Below, piece by piece: positions 12,459 through 19,591 of a stretch of DNA of 25,912 bases; the first letter of the stretch is position 1, and the number at the start of each line of letters is the position of its first letter. The stretch lies in the IMG/VR virus record IMGVR_UViG_3300025536_000038, positions 1 through 25,912 of that record, one strand, 5' to 3'. The notes below the pieces were generated by a model, which saw only the letters and a program-made list of their open reading frames with translations, was not told the origin of the DNA and ran no database searches. The stretch is from a virus. The position numbers and the translations under genes were made by a program.

Positions 12459-13085
12459 TCAAGCGACAACCGGCTTCTTGTCGTCAATGTTCGCCAGAAT
12501 GTTCTTAAACTGCGCCAGGCGATTCGAGATGCGGCTGACAAGGTTGTTCTTCATTTCGACCCGGCGAGCCTTCAGGACTCGAATGGAGTCGATTCCAAGG
12601 GTAATCACGGTGGGCTTGTATTCCGCCCGATTGTCTTCCTGAACGAAAGTCTTCATGACGGCGACCTGTTCAGGCGTCATCTTGACACCATTGAAGTAGT
12701 ACTCGTTGCGGCCGAGAGTCTTGTGAGGAAAATACTGGAGATAGTGTTTCTTGCTGTCTTTCTTGTGAACACACAAGGGAAGGGCCTTGCCGTCATCCGT
12801 TTGAGTGTGAGTGTACCACGTCTCGCCGGGCGTGTATTCAACCTTGTTGCCACCGTTCGCTTCGGCCAGGTTCCGTTCAACGGCTGCCACATAGTTGACG
12901 TTAATCAGACCATTGCGACGGCTGACTTTCATAACGCCGGAAGCGAAGGGATTGCCAGTCTTCCGCATCTTGACGGGAGTTTCCGTCAGCATGGAAACGA
13001 ATCGGCATTCAGTCCCGAGGGAACGAATGAAACCAACCATTTCGTTTTTGTCTTGAATTGTCACCGTAGTAGATTTTTTATTCAT
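12459..13085 (-). CDS. Conserved phage protein of unknown function (208 aa)
   Basis: The sequence has blocks (VKMRKTGNPFASG, KVSRRNGLINVNY, EYTPGETWYTH, LCVHKKDSKKHYLQYFPHK) that I recognise as a conserved but uncharacterised phage protein found in diverse phages. It is basic and likely a soluble, possibly nucleic-acid-binding protein. Read leftward, TTGACA-N16-TATATT-6 nt-ATG is a textbook local promoter. A terminator at 12365-12394 makes it a single-gene unit, and repeat copies C and D flank it. Confidence 0.85.
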   Translation of the reverse strand: MNKKSTTVTIQDKNEMVGFIRSLGTECRFVSMLTETPVKMRKTGNPFASGVMKVSRRNGLINVNYVAAVERNLAEANGGNKVEYTPGETWYTHTQTDDGKALPLCVHKKDSKKHYLQYFPHKTLGRNEYYFNGVKMTPEQVAVMKTFVQEDNRAEYKPTVITLGIDSIRVLKARRVEMKNNLVSRISNRLAQFKNILANIDDKKPVVA

Positions 13086-13149
13086 GGTAGGAATATATCA
13101 AAAGAATTTCAGTTGTCAAATCTTTTTTATATCGAAGTGAAGTATTCCG

Positions 13150-13195
13150 TTAACGTTAAAGTTTTTGTCGATCCCCTGGTCCCCCACTCTTGACG
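13150..13195 (-). repeat. Repeated element, copy D
   Basis: On the + strand: GTTAACGTTAAAGTTTTTGT, then CGATCCCCTGGTCCCC, ending in a diverged CACTCTTGACG. From TTAACGTTAAAGTTTTTGTC through CCTGGTCCCC it is identical to copy C. The leftward promoter at 13217-13244 reads into it. Confidence 0.8.
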
Positions 13196-13216
13196 TTTGA
13201 CCGTCTCAACACTACA

Positions 13217-13244
13217 AACTTATCAGAAAAAGAAAATAAGTCAA
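13217..13244 (-). promoter_or_regulatory. Leftward promoter for repeat copy D
   Basis: Read leftward: TTGACT, 16 bp, TAAGTT, start near 13210. The -35 overlaps the right part of the preceding terminator hairpin, so termination and new initiation are packed together. Confidence 0.65.
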
Positions 13245-13265
13245 GGGAATTCCTTTTCCCCTGAC
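13225..13265 (-). terminator. Rho-independent terminator overlapping a promoter
   Basis: Read leftward, GTCAGGGGAA (13265-13256) pairs with TTCCCTTGAC (13249-13240), and a U-rich TTATTTTCTTTTTC follows. It ends the gene at 13284-13649. Confidence 0.75.
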
Positions 13266-13283
13266 TGTTTTGTTTGGATATTG

Positions 13284-13649
13284 TTAGAAGGGAACGCCGT
13301 CGTCTTCCGCCGTCGCGGCAACCGATTGAACCGGTGTATGGGGAAGAACTTCGTAACGGTCATCGCCGGGATCTTCCGTAAGGGAATTCATCACAGGCCC
13401 AACAGCCGATTCGTAATCGTCACCAATTGACACAATCTTAACGGATTCACCAAGAATCCCATCCGTGACTCGGCAATAAACCGGAGAGCATCGGAGAACA
13501 ACCGTCTTGCCTTTGGCAACCAATTCATTGGCTTTGTTTCGTTCATTGGGGATTTCGGTAGTCATACGGGACCAAGCATGAGCCCGTTGAAATTCGTTAC
13601 GATAACCGTCGTTTTCCGCTTCGAGTTCGATTCGTTCGTTTTCGTTCAT
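13284..13649 (-). CDS. Unknown protein with SSB-like acidic C-tail (121 aa)
   Basis: 121 residues. The C-terminus, AEDDGVPF, resembles the acidic tail of single-strand DNA-binding proteins (DDDIPF) that docks replication partners. The body does not show an obvious OB fold to the eye, so this may be mimicry or chance. Read leftward, TTGACA-N16-TAAATT-CTCACC-ATG fixes the start. Confidence 0.75.
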   Translation of the reverse strand: MNENERIELEAENDGYRNEFQRAHAWSRMTTEIPNERNKANELVAKGKTVVLRCSPVYCRVTDGILGESVKIVSIGDDYESAVGPVMNSLTEDPGDDRYEVLPHTPVQSVAATAEDDGVPF

Positions 13650-13687
13650 GGTGAGAATTTATCACAATTCCCATCCGTGTCAAATGA

Positions 13688-14086
13688 TTATCTGCTAAGA
13701 ATGTCGTATTCCCTCTGCGTCTCGTAACGGTCATGAATCGGAATAGGACACCCATTGTTGAGTCGGCTGAAACGGCTGTCAGACGTGTAAATGAAGTTGC
13801 CACCCATCATCGGACCAATTCGTTTTTCCATGCTGTCGGGCAATCGAAGAGGAATGGCCCGAGTGCGGCCGTTTTCCGTTTCCAACTTGACAACTTGGTC
13901 AAGGTTTTCTTCGGTAATTTTGATGTAACCATCCGGAACGATCAGAAGAACATCATTCAACTTGCCACTGATACCATCGTTTGTGCAATTGACTGGCTTG
14001 CCGTCAACTCCGATGGATTTCAACACACTGACCCGAATGGCATGTTTTCCAAGAAGACCAGCCGAACCAAAGATGTAGTGTTTCAT
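13688..14086 (-). CDS. Unknown protein (132 aa)
   Basis: 132 residues, no recognised family; begins MKHYIFGSAGLLG and is mixed alpha/beta. Read leftward, TTGCCA-N17-TAAAAT lies 9 nt before the ATG. Confidence 0.75.
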   Translation of the reverse strand: MKHYIFGSAGLLGKHAIRVSVLKSIGVDGKPVNCTNDGISGKLNDVLLIVPDGYIKITEENLDQVVKLETENGRTRAIPLRLPDSMEKRIGPMMGGNFIYTSDSRFSRLNNGCPIPIHDRYETQREYDILSR

Positions 14087-14133
14087 AGTGAAGGAATTTT
14101 ATCACAAAATGCCTTCCGTGGCAAGTGACGATA

Positions 14134-14358
14134 TTACTTCTTGAGAAGGGAATGAATACGTGCCACTTGACGCTTGGATTCGCCACGGCGCCCCTTGAGG
14201 CTGTTCAGCTGTTCCGTAGGAGTCAAGGATTCCCAGGCTGCCTGGCGGTCATCTGCATCATGCCGCTTCTGATTGCGTTTCGCCCTCAGAACGGAACTGT
14301 TGTAACCATTCTGTTTGCGTTTGGAGAGATTTCCTGTCGATGTGGTTTCGTTTTTCAT
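14134..14358 (-). CDS. Small basic unknown protein (74 aa)
   Basis: 74 residues, rich in Lys/Arg/Gln, probably largely helical or disordered; no family recognised. Read leftward, TTGACA-N16-TAAAAT lies 8 nt before the ATG. A nucleic-acid-binding role is possible from charge alone. Confidence 0.7.
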   Translation of the reverse strand: MKNETTSTGNLSKRKQNGYNSSVLRAKRNQKRHDADDRQAAWESLTPTEQLNSLKGRRGESKRQVARIHSLLKK

Positions 14359-14390
14359 GGTGACTTATTTTACTTTGTTTTTGGTTATTG

Positions 14391-14930
14391 TCAAGCGGCT
14401 TGTTGAATGGATGACTTCAAAACGATGACTGTTTTGCATCGAACACAAATTCGTTTTTGTCCCCGTTGAATCTTGTTGTGAATGTTCGCTGTCAAGTTGA
14501 AAGTCTTATCCTTACAACGGCAAACATATTCGTAAGGCCGAGGGTGAACTTTGCTGACGCCATCCAAGCTGTAATCGTGACAACGACGACATTCGACGCC
14601 CATCGGAGAAAGGGCATACATGACACTCTTCCAAAATCTTCCGTGGCCACGGCCGAGTTGCTGACCGTAAACCTTGACGGAAACAAGATGGGCGATTTCG
14701 TGGGGAAGGGTTTGGTTGATAAGTTCTTCCAAGTGATTCGTGAGAAAATCAGGATTCAACTCAACCAAGTTGTCGATATAATGAGCCTTGCCAGCGACCC
14801 GGCCCATTTTGGTCCATCGCCACTTTGGAATATCCAAATTGGTTTTGGGATAACGACTTTGAAGAAGCAGAAGAGTTTCGAGAATCTTGTCCTCGATTCG
14901 TTTGATAAGTTCAGGTGATACTGTTGTCAT
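14391..14930 (-). CDS. SprT-like zinc metalloprotease (179 aa)
   Basis: The catalytic helix is HEIAH (77-81) with a third ligand probably His96 in GRGHGRFWK, as in SprT/Spartan-type proteases. A C-terminal zinc ribbon uses Cys 114/117, 137/139 and 162/165. Relatives cleave DNA-protein crosslinks or assist DNA repair; the phage version may clear proteins from phage DNA (inference). The start is ATG 14930, 10 nt after TATATT of TTGCCA-N16-TATATT. An upstream TTG at 14942 overlaps the -10 box and is rejected. Confidence 0.9.
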   Translation of the reverse strand: MTTVSPELIKRIEDKILETLLLLQSRYPKTNLDIPKWRWTKMGRVAGKAHYIDNLVELNPDFLTNHLEELINQTLPHEIAHLVSVKVYGQQLGRGHGRFWKSVMYALSPMGVECRRCHDYSLDGVSKVHPRPYEYVCRCKDKTFNLTANIHNKIQRGQKRICVRCKTVIVLKSSIQQAA

Positions 14931-14975
14931 ATCTGACGACAATATACAATTCCTAAAGTAATTGGCAAATGGAAT

Positions 14976-15077
14976 TTAGTCTCGGCTGGTAAGAAGACTC
15001 AAAGTTAGAACTGCAACAACAGCCCACCAAAAACTATCAGTAAGACACCACACAATAATGCCGATGATAATAGTCAT
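14976..15077 (-). CDS. Tiny membrane protein (33 aa)
   Basis: 33 residues, almost all hydrophobic (MTIIIGIIVWCLTDSFWWAV...), one membrane segment. The ATG overlaps the upstream stop (ATGA), so it ends an operon starting at 16131. Translational coupling is the main support. Confidence 0.6.
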   Translation of the reverse strand: MTIIIGIIVWCLTDSFWWAVVAVLTLSLLTSRD

Positions 15078-15343
15078 AGAGTAATCAAAACCTTTCCACT
15101 GCGAACAGCATCCAAGACAGTATTCAAATCGGATTGGAAAGCCGGTTCGGTTGTGAACGTGATTTCTTTTCCCGATTCATCGAACATGATTCGGTCAACG
15201 GCAGCCGAAAACCGTGCCATGTTATTGTTGAATCCATCAGCAAAGTAATGGTAAACGTTCATGCCTCGGGTTCCATCCTTACGAATTTCGTCGCCTCGGA
15301 TGTAACCGTTTTCGATTGTCAAGTGAATGTGAATTTTTGTCAT
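15074..15343 (-). CDS. Unknown protein (89 aa)
   Basis: 89 residues, no recognised family; beta-rich N-terminus. It is coupled at both ends by ATGA overlaps with the metallophosphoesterase (upstream) and the tiny membrane protein (downstream). No promoter of its own. Confidence 0.75.
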   Translation of the reverse strand: MTKIHIHLTIENGYIRGDEIRKDGTRGMNVYHYFADGFNNNMARFSAAVDRIMFDESGKEITFTTEPAFQSDLNTVLDAVRSGKVLITL

Positions 15344-15933
15344 AGTGGTAATGGTAAATCGTATGTCTGTAGTTCAGGAAGACAACGGAAAACACACTTG
15401 TTATCTTCTTTTACAAAATGTCTGTGATGATGTCCGAAAATCCAAATCTTCGGACGATGTATCTCTAACATGGCCTGAAGCCCTTGGCGAGTTCTGGAGG
15501 CTTCTGGAATTCCGAAGTAGTCTCTTGCTACCGATTGAGGGCAATCATGCGACAAAACAACTCGTGGCTTCGTTGACGCATACTGGTCGATGGTTTCATT
15601 GAATTGTTGAATGGTCAACTCTTCATCCCGCCACCAAGACAACCCTTCAATTCTCAAACCCTTGTCGATTGAATCGGCACCAGCAACAAAGAACATTCCT
15701 TCAAACATTCCAAAGTCACCAAGACATTGTGGATGTTTGTTGCTCAATGCTGGATTGTCATGATTACCACGGAAGAAACGGATATTCGATTCAATCAAAC
15801 TTCCGTCAATGTCAAACATTTCTCCAAATCCAAAACCAAAGTCGCCAATTTGAACGATGGTTTCGTTTTTGTGCTTACGGGCAATTGCATTCAAATCACG
15901 CAATCGGCCGTGAATGTCGCCGACGATGATCAT
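15340..15933 (-). CDS. Calcineurin-like metallophosphoesterase (197 aa)
   Basis: All five metallophosphoesterase blocks are present: GDIHG (5-9), GDFGFG (30-35), GNHD (56-59), SHD (128-130) and GHHHRH (167-172). The family hydrolyses phosphomono- or diesters with two metal ions; substrates range from proteins to nucleotides and RNA ends. In phages it may act on RNA termini, which would suit the nearby RNA ligase, but the substrate is not deducible. Its ATG abuts the TAA of the preceding gene, and its stop overlaps the next start. Confidence 0.92.
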   Translation of the reverse strand: MIIVGDIHGRLRDLNAIARKHKNETIVQIGDFGFGFGEMFDIDGSLIESNIRFFRGNHDNPALSNKHPQCLGDFGMFEGMFFVAGADSIDKGLRIEGLSWWRDEELTIQQFNETIDQYASTKPRVVLSHDCPQSVARDYFGIPEASRTRQGLQAMLEIHRPKIWIFGHHHRHFVKEDNKCVFRCLPELQTYDLPLPL

Positions 15934-16131
15934 TTAGTTTCGGCGGGTGACAGTGAAAAGACCGAGATTGACAACACTCGGTACGATTTCATAACTCGAA
16001 ATCGGAAATGAAACTTGAACGAGATGGTTGACGCCTTCGGTATTGTTTCGAGCTTGAACAGGTTGGCCATCGGAAACGGTTTGAATGTCCCGTGGAGAAA
16101 TGTAGAGATTAAGTGTGGGTGAAGAGTTCAT
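15934..16131 (-). CDS. Small unknown protein (65 aa)
   Basis: 65 residues, no recognised family; the first gene of a five-gene coupled operon that includes the metallophosphoesterase. The start is placed at ATG 16131: read leftward, TTGACA-N16-TACATT ends 10 nt before it. A longer in-frame extension to 16302 would run through this promoter and into the upstream gene. Confidence 0.7.
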   Translation of the reverse strand: MNSSPTLNLYISPRDIQTVSDGQPVQARNNTEGVNHLVQVSFPISSYEIVPSVVNLGLFTVTRRN

Positions 16132-16165
16132 ATTTTGATGGAATGTAACAGTTTTTTTCTTGTTG

Positions 16166-16501
16166 TCAATCGTCTTTACGATATTGAACCGTGCCACATT
16201 CCGTCCAAGTGAATTGAACGTGTTCCTTGTCAATGACAACCAACTTTCCAGGAACCCAAGTGGAGTTACGAAATTCTTTTTCAGCAACTTGACCAACGCC
16301 AATGCCGTGATTGTTCAAATTAGCTTTGAATGTGATTTCGCCGCCGGGAACATGTTCGTCGCCGGTAATCTTTGTGGCTACAAGCCAACCGTTTTCAATT
16401 GTAAACCGGATGGTTTGCTCGAAGTGACCACGATAATAACCAACCCATTCACCTTCTAAGGCTTTCAGTGGAATTTCAAATTTAGGGTCAATCGTTTTCA
16501 T
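16166..16501 (-). CDS. Unknown protein (111 aa)
   Basis: 111 residues, no recognised family; beta-rich, with two similar-looking GxW and TxxC patches. Read leftward, TTGACA-N16-TAAATT-5 nt-ATG fixes the start at 16501 and not at the longer in-frame 16633. The hairpin GGGCA/TGCCC just before the promoter may terminate the upstream gene. Confidence 0.75.
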   Translation of the reverse strand: MKTIDPKFEIPLKALEGEWVGYYRGHFEQTIRFTIENGWLVATKITGDEHVPGGEITFKANLNNHGIGVGQVAEKEFRNSTWVPGKLVVIDKEHVQFTWTECGTVQYRKDD

Positions 16502-16565
16502 GGTGGAATTTACTTCAAAAAAAGAGATTGTCAAGGGCATCCGTGCCCAAGACAAACGGTGAATT

Positions 16566-16805
16566 TTAGACGGATGCCCAACCACGGGGAGAACGAGCTT
16601 CGGCCTGACGTTTGAGCTGAAACGGATGTTCATTCCGGGTCACAAGTGGATTCTGAGTTGCCACGAGGTTCCAGAATGCCTGCTTGAAGCCGGCCCAGTC
16701 GTGGAGGGTATGGATGACGGTTTCACCGAAACGGGTGACGGTCAATCGACCATTGCGGACGACGGCATTACGATGGAGCCAGTTATTTGCTTGCTTACGG
16801 TTCAT
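16566..16805 (-). CDS. Small unknown protein (79 aa)
   Basis: 79 residues, basic and Trp-containing; no family. It starts 20 nt after the secreted-protein gene and lacks a clear promoter, so it is probably in the same mRNA. Confidence 0.65.
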   Translation of the reverse strand: MNRKQANNWLHRNAVVRNGRLTVTRFGETVIHTLHDWAGFKQAFWNLVATQNPLVTRNEHPFQLKRQAEARSPRGWASV

Positions 16806-16825
16806 TTTATTTTTTGGTTTGTTGT

Positions 16826-17470
16826 TTACTTTTGTTTTGCCACCAACAGGTTACGGAAATCGCCCATTACCGGTTGGTAAGTCGGATGTAAAGTCTCACG
16901 TCCAGCTATCTTTGTCAAATAGGGTTTTTTCTTTCCCTTCACATATAGTTCAGAGATAAGGGGTTTCATGGATTCACCATCTTCATTCTTGGTAATCTTC
17001 GACGAATTGTTGGTGCAAATGATTGCCGGAATGAAGGTTGCGTTGAATGCCTTTGCATTCTTCACATAAGTAATGTTTGTGACGTTTGGAAAATGTTTGA
17101 AGATGAAGGATGGAACAAAGTTACCTTCCACATTACACGCACCCAAATAAAAGTTATGGATATTCGTGGCATCATTGCCGAGGATTTTGGCAACGTCTCC
17201 GATTGAGTATCGAAGAAACTTTTTGGTTCGGGATTCGTGAGGAAAGATTGTATAACCAAAGCCACCAGCACCAGCCCCACCATGAGAATCAATGTAAAGG
17301 GCGTGTAAGTTAGTGAGGCCCATAGTCTTAATCGTCTGACCAACACTATCGTCGGTCCACATGTTTACGTAAAAGTCTGTGGGTCCGAGCTTTACGACGT
17401 TTTCTTTGAGAAAGTCACCAGCAAAGCAACTTCCGGCTACCATTGTCAGAGCTAGAATGTTCTTTATCAT
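16826..17470 (-). CDS. Secreted protein with His-Cys signature, possibly caspase-clan-like (214 aa)
   Basis: An N-terminal signal peptide (Lys, hydrophobic stretch, ending about SCFA at 14-17) predicts Sec export; a lipobox reading around Cys15 is weak. In the mature part, ALYIDSHGGAGAGG (57-70) and NFYLGACNVEG (106-116) place a His-Gly and an Ala-Cys after two hydrophobic strands, the layout of clan CD (caspase, CHAT, clostripain) cysteine peptidases. This is inferred from motif spacing only. Read leftward, TTGACA-N16-TAAAAT-6 nt-ATG sets the start. Confidence 0.75.
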   Translation of the reverse strand: MIKNILALTMVAGSCFAGDFLKENVVKLGPTDFYVNMWTDDSVGQTIKTMGLTNLHALYIDSHGGAGAGGFGYTIFPHESRTKKFLRYSIGDVAKILGNDATNIHNFYLGACNVEGNFVPSFIFKHFPNVTNITYVKNAKAFNATFIPAIICTNNSSKITKNEDGESMKPLISELYVKGKKKPYLTKIAGRETLHPTYQPVMGDFRNLLVAKQK

Positions 17471-17500
17471 GGCGTAATTTTATCAGAAATTATCGGAATG

Positions 17501-17827
17501 TCAAGCAGCCAGTTTGGCTGCAACGGCTTCAACCTTGGCCTGGTCGGAAAGTTTGGAAAGTTGATTCCAATACTTCGGCATCTTTTTGAAAACGATTGCC
17601 ATTTGTTTCTCGCTGAGGTTACGGCCCTTGCGAACTTGTTCGCTAAAGGAACTAAGAATCTCAGCGTCACAACCCGAAAAACCAACGTCATTGTGATCCT
17701 TGGTTGAGCCGGTGGCTTGTTCCGTGGCAGTCTGAAATTCGTAAATCTTCAACATGCCTTTGACGGCCCAATTAGCATCAACGGCGAGTTTGGTCTTGAA
17801 GAGGTTTTTGATTTCTTTCTTTGTCAT
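17501..17827 (-). CDS. Unknown protein with helicase-associated-like C-terminus (108 aa)
   Basis: 108 residues. The part VGFSGCDAEILSSF...LSEKQMAIVFKKMPKYWNQL resembles a short helical module seen in other phage proteins and at the end of some phage replication proteins (GFN..DA......LS..Q..L....L.KY..QL). No function is assigned. The start is ATG 17827, 5 nt after TAATAT of TTGACA-N16-TAATAT; the longer frame to 17860 overlaps the promoter. Confidence 0.75.
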   Translation of the reverse strand: MTKKEIKNLFKTKLAVDANWAVKGMLKIYEFQTATEQATGSTKDHNDVGFSGCDAEILSSFSEQVRKGRNLSEKQMAIVFKKMPKYWNQLSKLSDQAKVEAVAAKLAA

Positions 17828-17875
17828 GGAACATATTAACATGCCACAAGAATTTGTCAAGGAAATCGAGGAGAA

Positions 17876-18301
17876 TTATTTCAAGTATTTCCATTGTGTT
17901 CCCCGTTTTATTTCATTAGCTTGTGTGTGACTTATGCCGAACATCTTACCTAATTTTTTACCAGAAAGTTTAGAGTTTTTAATGAATAAAGCTTGTGATT
18001 CGGTTAATTTGTGTCTTCCGTTCTCTTCTCCTTTAGATTGCCGATTTTTATTATCCTTTATGTTTTCTAAACAAGTTCCTAACCACAAATGAGAAGGATT
18101 AACACAATGTCTAACGTCGCAGGTATGTAAAACTTGAAAACCTTTTGGAACGGATTTGTTATTTGACATTTCCCAAGAAACTATGTGTGCTCCTTTGGAT
18201 ATTCCATTTATTGAATAACTTCCATAACCTTCACCGGTTATGGATGAAATCCACAACCAACAATCGTTTGTTTTGTGAACTTTATCCCAAAACCTATCCA
18301 T
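17876..18301 (-). CDS. HNH endonuclease with C-terminal helix-turn-helix (141 aa)
   Basis: FWDKV...DCWLWI, then HIVSWEM, VLHTCDVRHCVNPSHLWLGT (about 58-76) gives the HNH/homing endonuclease core with His59, Cys61/66, Asn68 and His71. Residues 98-134 (HKLTESQALFIKNSK...) form a NUMOD-like helix-turn-helix. The gene is A+T-rich, has no promoter of the local type, and starts 4 nt after the preceding tiny gene. These traits fit a mobile free-standing homing endonuclease that settled in an operon. Confidence 0.9.
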   Translation of the reverse strand: MDRFWDKVHKTNDCWLWISSITGEGYGSYSINGISKGAHIVSWEMSNNKSVPKGFQVLHTCDVRHCVNPSHLWLGTCLENIKDNKNRQSKGEENGRHKLTESQALFIKNSKLSGKKLGKMFGISHTQANEIKRGTQWKYLK

Positions 18302-18304
18302 AAA

Positions 18305-18406
18305 TCAATGTTTTCTTTTGAAAATCTGACGGGCAACCAAAGACATGAAAACAAGAAACAGAAGTTGAAATATAGCACCACGAATCAAAATTTCGGTATT
18401 TTCCAT
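18305..18406 (-). CDS. Tiny membrane protein (33 aa)
   Basis: 33 residues with a hydrophobic middle (AIFQLLFLVFMSLVA) flanked by charged ends (basic C-terminal KRKH). Read leftward, TTGACA lies 21 nt before the ATG and a TAAATT immediately before it; the -10 is too close for a normal start, so expression may be through the operon. Confidence 0.5.
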   Translation of the reverse strand: MENTEILIRGAIFQLLFLVFMSLVARQIFKRKH

Positions 18407-18429
18407 AATTTACAAATTAAAAGAGATTG

Positions 18430-18501
18430 TCAATACCTTTTTGGAATTCTAGGATACATGACAAACAAAACAAAAATCAACGAAATAAGAAAAACATCCA
18501 T
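18430..18501 (-). CDS. Tiny membrane protein (23 aa)
   Basis: 23 residues, a single hydrophobic helix (VFLISLIFVLFVMYP) with a basic tail. It lies 12 nt after the preceding small gene. Very short; called because similar tiny membrane frames sit either side. Confidence 0.4.
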   Translation of the reverse strand: MDVFLISLIFVLFVMYPRIPKRY

Positions 18502-18513
18502 ACTAATCAATTG

Positions 18514-18597
18514 TCAATTCTTTTTCTTCCAGATATCGTGGCGAAGAATATACAATCCACACAAGAAGATTGAAAGTCCAAGTAGAATAGAAGTCAT
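18514..18597 (-). CDS. Tiny membrane protein (27 aa)
   Basis: 27 residues, hydrophobic N-terminal helix (ILLGLSIFLCGLYIL) followed by a basic, Lys-rich tail. Its ATG overlaps the upstream stop (ATGA). Confidence 0.5.
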   Translation of the reverse strand: MTSILLGLSIFLCGLYILRHDIWKKKN

Positions 18598-18959
18598 AAG
18601 TGACGGGGATTCATGTGAATTGCCAACCAAGGGTTTTCGTGGCCAGAAAGACGTTCGGCATCAATATCAGTCATACATGGAAGACCAATCGACAAACGGA
18701 TTTCGTTACATTGGAAGAGTCTTCCAGAAGCAATACCAGCCTTGAACACTTGCATCAAAATGTATTGTTGACTCAGGTCGGATTGAAAGGATTGAAGCCA
18801 AATCTTGACTTCGGGCCATTGTCTCAATTCCCAAAGCACCCAGCTATTGTCACGTTTGACAGCAACGAAACCGATGATATCCATCAAATCAACTTGAATT
18901 TGACAAACAGCAGGCTCTTGTCGAATCAAATCACCAGCATTAAGATAATGGTTCTCCAT
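18594..18959 (-). CDS. Unknown protein (121 aa)
   Basis: 121 residues, no recognised family. Overlaps the HNH gene upstream by 20 nt and the tiny membrane gene downstream by 4 nt, so it is part of one coupled operon from 19803. Confidence 0.75.
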   Translation of the reverse strand: MENHYLNAGDLIRQEPAVCQIQVDLMDIIGFVAVKRDNSWVLWELRQWPEVKIWLQSFQSDLSQQYILMQVFKAGIASGRLFQCNEIRLSIGLPCMTDIDAERLSGHENPWLAIHMNPRHL

Positions 18960-19377
18960 TACTGGAGATTACGCCCACAACTTTCGGTTGTCCATTATTT
19001 ATATCCAACGCAAACCCTTGTTCAGCGTAGAGTTTTTGTAACTGTTCCAAGGTTCTTACGGGTGACGGAAGACTCTTGTTTGGTTTGAATAGGACACCAC
19101 GAGAACGAGCCAAAATTTCTTCTTTGGAAAGTTGGTCCGTTTCTTCTTTTTGGCGACGTTGATTACACTCGAAACACGCTAGAACTTTTCTTTGTTCATT
19201 CGCGGCAGTGTGTAACCATCGCCGGGGGTCATAACGAGAAATCAAGTGGTCCACGGTTGCCATCTTCGGGTCAGGCATTTTTATGTGGGCCTCATTGGTG
19301 AGTATGGTTAAGCATCCACACCAATGACAGTGAGGGTTTTCGTTATACAGTCTAAGCTTCTGTTTTCGGTAACTCAT
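18940..19377 (-). CDS. HNH endonuclease, McrA-like zinc type (145 aa)
   Basis: CHWC (17-20), VDHLISR (42-48), then CFECN (68-72) form the HNH motif with a structural zinc held by four cysteines, as in McrA-like and phage HNH nucleases. The C-terminal 70 residues are unrecognised. It overlaps neighbours at both ends (20 and 26 nt) and has no promoter of its own. It may be a DNA-cutting enzyme or mobile gene. Confidence 0.88.
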   Translation of the reverse strand: MSYRKQKLRLYNENPHCHWCGCLTILTNEAHIKMPDPKMATVDHLISRYDPRRWLHTAANEQRKVLACFECNQRRQKEETDQLSKEEILARSRGVLFKPNKSLPSPVRTLEQLQKLYAEQGFALDINNGQPKVVGVISSNGEPLS

Positions 19378-19591
19378 CCTTGTCTTCGTTGTTTGAGGGT
19401 GGAATGATGATTTGACTGGTTTGTTGAATCACAACCGGAGTGATTAGAAATCTTACCACGATACAAAGGAACAGGCAAGAATACCAGGATTCAAAATTGT
19501 AAACAATGTTTGTGCCAAACAACGTGTTGACAGCGTAACAAAGTCCGAGGGGAACAATTCCGATTGAAAGTAAAACGAGAATGATGTTCAC
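19352..19591 (-). CDS. Two-helix membrane protein (79 aa)
   Basis: Two hydrophobic segments (about 3-22 and 37-60) and an acidic C-terminal tail (NNEDKDELPKTEA). Its start overlaps the previous stop (ATGA) and its end overlaps the HNH gene by 26 nt. No family recognised. Confidence 0.75.
   Translation of the reverse strand: MNIILVLLSIGIVPLGLCYAVNTLFGTNIVYNFESWYSCLFLCIVVRFLITPVVIQQTSQIIIPPSNNEDKDELPKTEA

Noticed and set aside
12456-13193. Long rightward frame opposite the conserved 208-aa phage protein
   Set aside because: The leftward gene has a promoter, terminator and recognised blocks; the rightward frame has none.
4171-13195. CRISPR array or attachment sites from the repeated TTAACGTTAA element
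   Set aside because: Copies are kilobases apart, carry promoters and are not separated by uniform spacers; no integrase is present.
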